From: DATBIS01 sp036556805
GTDB lineage: Bacteria; Actinomycetota; UBA4738; HRBIN12
DNA length: 64,000 bases
Assembly (NCBI GenBank): GCA_036556805.1
Contig: DATBIS010000005.1
Coordinates: 1-64,000 of the forward strand
Direction of reading: 5' to 3'
The notes beneath the pieces were generated by a model, which saw only the letters and a program-made list of their open reading frames with translations, did no database searches and was not told the origin of the DNA. The position numbers and the translations under genes are program-made. Position 1 is the stretch's first letter; the number at the start of each line of letters is the position of its first letter. Below, in pieces: positions 60,200-64,000 of this stretch.

Positions 60200-62172
60200 C
60201 GAATCCCCGCCATCTGCCGTGCGAATGCGAGTGGCGACGTCGCCGTGAGGTCGATCGCGGGCTCCACGGTCGAGAAGGACTCCACGTTGTCCCTGAATTT
60301 CGCGTCGTTCGAGAACGTCTCGAAAACGTCGACGCCGTCCGCGGGGCACGGACGCATGTGCGGCAACGATCCGTGGAAGAGCGTGCCGTTCGGGCCCTCG
60401 ACGACGGCGCCCGCAAGGATGGGGGGCGTCCCGTCGAGCGAGCCGACGATGTTGGTGACCTGATGCTGAAGGCAGTGGGGAAACGTGGTGCCGGCGCCGA
60501 CGATCAGCGAGGTACCCCACGCGTTGGCGCCGAGGATGTTCGCGAGCCAGCGCGCGCTCCAGTCCGCGTACTCGTCCGTGCCGGTGAGCTCGTCGTACTC
60601 GCTCGCCATCACGGAGAGGCCGGCGCCGTGCGAGGTCGTGTCCCACACGGCCCAGGGGAAGCCGAACTGGAACGGGTCGCGGCCCGCCTGCTCGATCGCA
60701 CCGTCCAGCTGCCGTTTGAGATCGGCGAGCAGTGCCTCGCGCGTCGTCGCGAGCCCCTGGGGGTCGCCGGCCTCCTCGATCGCGCGGTAGAGGTCGTAAT
60801 GCGCGAGACCGCTCACGTCGTACAGGTTCAACGTGTCGCCGCCGGTCCCTTCGATATACGCGTTCGCCCAGCGCGCGGCCTCTTCCAGGTAGAACGAAGG
60901 GTCTGGATGAGGGAGCCCCCGCGCGAGGTCGGTGTCCGCCGTCGCGAAGAAGAGCTCGACCGCGCCGAGCTCGAGGTCGGAGCGCCACTCGCGCTCGGGG
61001 TAGAAGCCGAACGGGATCACGGTGAGCAGCTTGTCCGGGTTGGTGTCCGCGAGGTCGTAGATGTGTTGGGCGGCCGTCAGACATCGGTCGGCGAGCTCCG
61101 GATCGGAGGACCGGAACACGATCGAGCACAGGGCGAAGGCGGCGGCATCCCGCCCCGCGAGGTTCGGCGAGATCGGGGAGCCGGGAGGGCCGGCGCGGAA
61201 CACCGGCCGGTCGCGAAGGTACCGGAACCGCGGGTCGTTGCCGTGCAGCTCGTCGTCGTCCTGGGGAAGCCGCCAGATGTCGTGGTCACCGACGACGGTC
61301 TCGTTCCCGGATCCGATCCCCACCTGGTAGTAGAGCGTGCGGGTCTTGTCGTTCCACAACCGAAGCAGGAACTCGACGCCGAACCTGACCTCCTCGGTGA
61401 AGTCGGCGGTTGCCGAGTCGCCGCCCATCTGTTCGGGGAAATCCCGAACGCCCGCAAGCAATACCGCGACGGTGTAGCTCGTGGTCTGCACGAACTTCAC
61501 GTAATCACCGGCGTCCCACCACCCACCCGATGCGTCGATCCTCCGGCCGAGAGGCGAGAGCTCGCCCTCGAACTCGCCCGACGGCCGGTACTCGGGCGTG
61601 AGATAGGTCATCGCGTTGGCGTCGTTGAGGTGCGCGGGGGCCGTGCGGAGGTCGGAGGGGATGTAGTCGGCCCCATCACGCTCGTTCTGGAAGAACGAGA
61701 GCGAGTTCGCGATCACGTCCCGGTACACGTTCGCCGCCGTGTCGATCGTGAACGGGGGGGAAGTTGCCGGCCCCGGCCCGACGACCGTGATCGTGTACGA
61801 GCCCGGTTGCCGCACCCCGTCGAAGTCGATCGCGTACACGTGCGGGAAGGCGTCGTTCCACGACCCGAGTTCGGCACCGATGGGTGCGCGTAGCTTCACT
61901 CGGCCGTCGTCGTCGACCAAGGTGAAGAGCGCACCGGCCTCGGGGACGTTCGCCATCACGTAGGCGCGCTTCGAGGCCTCGATCGAGTAGCCGACCTGGT
62001 TGACGCGCACGAACGCGGTGCTGGCGGGGACGCTCGGGGGAGGCGAGGGAGCCGAGTTCGGCAACAGGGTGGAGGACGAGGGAGAGGAGGTGCAGGCTCC
62101 GGCGAGAAGTCCGACGAGAATCAGCGCGATCGGCGAGCGTCGATGGGCGGCAGCCGTCCGCGGTCCGTTCAA
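60196..62172 (-). CDS. GH9-family glycosidase, lipoprotein
   Basis: A 658-residue protein. Lipoprotein signal with acceptor C27 (LLAGAC), a Ser/Pro linker, an N-terminal Ig-like CelD domain (about 55-145), and a GH9 catalytic domain with the DAGD nucleophile-water site (D220, D223; GGWWDAGDYVKF) and the catalytic acid E637 (TVEPAIDL). GH9 includes endoglucanases and exo-beta-D-glucosaminidases. It is anchored outside the membrane. TTG 62172 is chosen because longer frames begin before the promoter; the ROK operator lies 2 nt upstream of it. Confidence 0.88.
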   Translation of the reverse strand: MNGPRTAAAHRRSPIALILVGLLAGACTSSPSSSTLLPNSAPSPPPSVPASTAFVRVNQVGYSIEASKRAYVMANVPEAGALFTLVDDDGRVKLRAPIGAELGSWNDAFPHVYAIDFDGVRQPGSYTITVVGPGPATSPPFTIDTAANVYRDVIANSLSFFQNERDGADYIPSDLRTAPAHLNDANAMTYLTPEYRPSGEFEGELSPLGRRIDASGGWWDAGDYVKFVQTTSYTVAVLLAGVRDFPEQMGGDSATADFTEEVRFGVEFLLRLWNDKTRTLYYQVGIGSGNETVVGDHDIWRLPQDDDELHGNDPRFRYLRDRPVFRAGPPGSPISPNLAGRDAAAFALCSIVFRSSDPELADRCLTAAQHIYDLADTNPDKLLTVIPFGFYPEREWRSDLELGAVELFFATADTDLARGLPHPDPSFYLEEAARWANAYIEGTGGDTLNLYDVSGLAHYDLYRAIEEAGDPQGLATTREALLADLKRQLDGAIEQAGRDPFQFGFPWAVWDTTSHGAGLSVMASEYDELTGTDEYADWSARWLANILGANAWGTSLIVGAGTTFPHCLQHQVTNIVGSLDGTPPILAGAVVEGPNGTLFHGSLPHMRPCPADGVDVFETFSNDAKFRDNVESFSTVEPAIDLTATSPLAFARQMAGIR

Positions 62173-62173
62173 A

Positions 62174-62190
62174 ATAGGAAACTTTCCTAA
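62174..62190. promoter_or_regulatory. ROK-type operator, site C
   Basis: Arms ATAGGAAA / TTTCCTAA around a central C. It covers +12 to +28 of the GH9 transcript; the AGGAAAG half-site, 9 nt before TTG 62172, may also serve as the Shine-Dalgarno. Confidence 0.78.
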
Positions 62191-62208
62191 CTTTCTTTGG
62201 TCGGCGGC

Positions 62209-62238
62209 ATCGTAGCGCCGCGCCGGAATCGCGGTCAA
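62209..62238 (-). promoter_or_regulatory. Promoter of the GH9 gene
   Basis: On the minus strand, TTGACC (plus coordinates 62233-62238), an 18-nt spacer and TACGAT (62209-62214), the same -35 and spacing as the ROK operon promoter. Confidence 0.65.
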
Positions 62239-62246
62239 GCGGCTGC

Positions 62247-62252
62247 TACCGT
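62247..62252 (+). promoter_or_regulatory. -10 box of a leaderless transcript
   Basis: TACCGT ends 6 nt before ATG 62259 of the MOSC gene. Confidence 0.45.
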
Positions 62253-62258
62253 CCCTGC

Positions 62259-63032
62259 ATGCCGACCATCGCGAAGATCAACGTCACGCCCGTGAAGGCG
62301 ACGACCCTGCATCACCCCGAGGCCGTGCGGCTCGAGCGGTACGGGCCCGTCGGCGACCGAGTGTTCTTCTTCGTCGACGACGAGAACCGGCGTATCGCGG
62401 GCGACGGCAAGCGTCCGCTGATGGGCATCCGCGCCGAGTTCGACGCTGAGCAGGATCGGTTGGCGTTCGGGCTGGGCGGCAACACGCATGAAGGATCCGC
62501 CGCGGCGACCGGCGAGGCATTCTCGATCGACTACTACGGCCGAACGGTGTCGGCTCGACTTCTCGACGGAGACTGGGCCGAGCTCCTCTCGAGCTATCTC
62601 GGCCGCCCCGTCCGGCTGGCCCGGCTCGAGGCGCCCGGCACGCTCGTCGACGAAGGCGTGACGATGGTCTCGCACGCGTCGGTCGAGGAGCTCGGCCGCC
62701 GGGCAGGTCGCGACGCGCCCGACCCTCGCCGGTTCCGTATGACGTTCGACCTCGACGGGTGCGAGCCCCACGAGGAGGACACGTGGTTCGGCCGCACGGT
62801 GTCGGTCGGCGAGGCCGAGCTGGTGATAGGCGGTCCGATCCCTCGGTGCGTGATCACGACGCTCGATCCCGACACCGGGCGGCCGGACTTCCCCACGCTC
62901 AAGGTGATCGCGGCGTATCGCGACCTGCTTCCCGGCGAGGGCCTGCCGTTCGGCGTCTACGCGCAGGTGACGCGGCCCGGAACCGTGCGGGTCGGGGACG
63001 AAGTAGAGGTCACGCCGGCGGCGACCGCCTAG
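62259..63032 (+). CDS. MOSC-domain protein
   Basis: A 257-residue MOSC protein with an N-terminal beta-barrel (MOSC_N, VTPVKATTLHHPEAVRLE, GPVGDRVFFFVDDENRR) and a C-terminal MOSC domain that keeps the conserved Cys in GGPIPRCVITTLDP. MOSC proteins relate to molybdenum cofactor sulphuration and to mARC-type reductases. The metal or cofactor partner cannot be told. It starts without a Shine-Dalgarno (leaderless) and its stop interlocks with that of the RidA gene (CTAG). Confidence 0.88.
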   Translation: MPTIAKINVTPVKATTLHHPEAVRLERYGPVGDRVFFFVDDENRRIAGDGKRPLMGIRAEFDAEQDRLAFGLGGNTHEGSAAATGEAFSIDYYGRTVSARLLDGDWAELLSSYLGRPVRLARLEAPGTLVDEGVTMVSHASVEELGRRAGRDAPDPRRFRMTFDLDGCEPHEEDTWFGRTVSVGEAELVIGGPIPRCVITTLDPDTGRPDFPTLKVIAAYRDLLPGEGLPFGVYAQVTRPGTVRVGDEVEVTPAATA

Positions 63033-63038
63033 CGGTCG
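63022..63038. terminator. Small hairpin spanning two interlocked stop codons
   Basis: CGACCGC-CTA-GCGGTCG, a 7-bp stem whose loop holds the shared CTAG of the MOSC and RidA stops. It could act as a two-way terminator. Confidence 0.4.
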
Positions 63039-63433
63039 ATGACGGCGATCGCCTCGATCTCGACGAGCTGCCCCGTGTAGCCGAGGAGCGCCACGCCGAG
63101 CAGCGTGCTGGGCGCCGCGGCGATCGGCGACGCCTGCACGGCCTCCCACACGGCGTTCTGCACGTCGTGGTCGACGCCGGCGACGAACACGGTGGTCTTC
63201 ACGACGTCGCCCGGCCCTGCGCCGGCGGCGGCGAGGGCCGCGAGGAGGTTCGCGATCACCTGCTCGGTCTGCGTCACCGGATCCTCCGGACCGACGAGCT
63301 CGCCGGCCGCGTCGAGCGGCACCGCACCCGCGGTGAACACGAGCGACGACCCACGCGCGATCGCCACGTGTGCGTAGCCGGGAGGCGTCGCGAGTCCCTC
63401 CACGTTGCGACGTTCGACCGGCATCGCCCGCAT
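63029..63433 (-). CDS. ridA: RidA/YjgF family enamine/imine deaminase-like protein
   Basis: A 134-residue RidA-fold protein. The opening GLATPPGYAHVAIARG, the central TEQVIANLLAALAAAG and the C-terminal VEIEAIAVIDR match the family; it removes reactive enamine intermediates from PLP enzymes. The catalytic Arg of RidA, usually in the core G-V-R segment, is not evident here. ATG 63433 is taken; ATG 63424 would give 131 residues. Confidence 0.87.
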   Translation of the reverse strand: MRAMPVERRNVEGLATPPGYAHVAIARGSSLVFTAGAVPLDAAGELVGPEDPVTQTEQVIANLLAALAAAGAGPGDVVKTTVFVAGVDHDVQNAVWEAVQASPIAAAPSTLLGVALLGYTGQLVEIEAIAVIDR

Positions 63434-63454
63434 GCTCTCACGGACCCCGACCCC

Positions 63455-63460
63455 TACACT
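63455..63460 (+). promoter_or_regulatory. -10 box of a leaderless transcript
   Basis: TACACT ends 7 nt before GTG 63468 of the GNAT gene. Confidence 0.5.
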
Positions 63461-63467
63461 CCCGCGC

Positions 63468-64000
63468 GTGCAAGCAGCCGACGAGCTCGTCGCGTTCGCC
63501 GAGGATCCCGGGGCGTTCGTCGCGCTCGGCCCCGACGAGGAGCGTGCCCTCACCGATCGCGCGTGCGTGACGTTCTCGCCGGGAGAGCACTTCTGGTCGA
63601 CGTCGGTCGAACGCCTGCGGTTCGGAGCGGACGAGGTGGACGAGGCCGTTGCCGAGATCCACGCGTGGATGGCGGATCGCGGCCGGCGGGCGGCCGCGTG
63701 GCGCTTCGGGCCGTCGACGACCCCGCCCGACCTCCGCGACCGGCTCGTCGCGCTGGGTTGGGAGCCGGAGTCGGACGAGGGATCGACGATCCTGCTGCTC
63801 TCGGACGCACCACGTGTGGCGCCGTCCCCGTTCGACGTGCGGCTCGTCTCGACGTTCGAGGAGCATCTCGCGGCCGTGGAGGTCGGCAACCAGGGCTTCG
63901 GCTTCCCCGTGGCCGACGCCGAGGACGAACGCCGGCGCGCCCGTTCGACCTTCGAAGCCGAACGAGAGGGCGGCCACACCCTGCGTCTGGTCGCCTACGA
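63468..64000 (+). CDS. GNAT-family acetyltransferase, N-terminal part (cut by window edge)
   Basis: 177 codons of a protein running off the right edge. An N-terminal domain (VQAADELVAFAEDPGAFVAL...) with FGPSTTPPDLRDRLVALGWE is followed by the start of a GNAT fold (FDVRLVSTFEEHLAAVEVGN, GGHTLRLVAYD). GTG 63468 lies 7 nt after TACACT. It would acetylate an amino group with acetyl-CoA; the acceptor is unknown. It is divergent from RidA. Confidence 0.75.
   Translation, partial: MQAADELVAFAEDPGAFVALGPDEERALTDRACVTFSPGEHFWSTSVERLRFGADEVDEAVAEIHAWMADRGRRAAAWRFGPSTTPPDLRDRLVALGWEPESDEGSTILLLSDAPRVAPSPFDVRLVSTFEEHLAAVEVGNQGFGFPVADAEDERRRARSTFEAEREGGHTLRLVAY

Noticed and set aside
62172..62238. TTG 62238 as the GH9 start
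   Set aside because: It would place the start codon on the -35 box, upstream of the predicted transcription start.

Overview
The window is a 64-kb, roughly 70 % G+C, densely packed bacterial segment. Its wax-ester-synthase-type acyltransferase, M20, DinB and PadR genes, the heavy use of GTG starts and the many start codons placed 6-7 nt behind a TANNNT -10 box (leaderless mRNAs) point to Actinomycetota, probably an uncultivated lineage. A high-GC Chloroflexota such as Limnocylindria cannot be excluded from sequence alone. No rRNA, CRISPR array, prophage or insertion sequence was seen. The only RNA gene is a selenocysteine tRNA.

Layout. 1-10.3 kb: start of a disulphide oxidoreductase; a permease/TIGR03943 pair; three paralogous secreted alkaline-phosphatase-fold proteins, one of which has lost its catalytic residues; and a 1197-residue membrane fusion protein. 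10.3-21.8 kb: mostly housekeeping and lipid functions (two alpha/beta hydrolases, DMT exporter, WS/DGAT acyltransferase, Ycf46-like AAA ATPase, RpoD-family sigma factor, lipoprotein, PlsC-type acyltransferase, M20 peptidase, PAS histidine kinase).

21.7-37.4 kb is the most interesting block, a sugar-catabolic regulon: ABC ATPase, two BadF/NAGK-type kinases, a NodB-type deacetylase, a GH4 glycosidase, a DegT aminotransferase, a fold-III PLP deaminase/aldolase, a PfkB kinase, a KDPG aldolase, a ROK repressor, an ABC sugar importer, a Gfo/Idh oxidoreductase and an M55 D-aminopeptidase. A 15-17-bp palindrome with core AGGAAA-S-TTTCCT sits at two divergent promoters inside the block and again 32 kb away, in front of a GH9 lipoprotein (60.2-62.2 kb). 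In each case it lies just downstream of a strong -35/-10 promoter. I infer that the ROK protein controls all of these genes. One reading is import and breakdown of (deacetylated) amino-sugar oligosaccharides to pyruvate through 2-keto-3-deoxygluconate.

37.5-49.3 kb: MFS transporter, a second permease/TIGR03943 pair, secreted 5'-nucleotidase, small flavin-type protein, methyltransferase, DinB, TetR - 31-residue ORF - ClC channel coupled by ATGA overlaps, and a BBE-type FAD oxidase. 49.4-58.8 kb: selC, a small secreted protein, SRPBCC and PadR genes, HAD phosphatase, an ECF sigma / anti-sigma-RseB fusion / M15 peptidase operon, and a MoaD-like carrier with a BNR protein and a secreted beta-propeller. 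59.1-64 kb: a CpaE-like ATPase lacking the Walker A lysine, GH9, MOSC, RidA and the start of a GNAT acetyltransferase.
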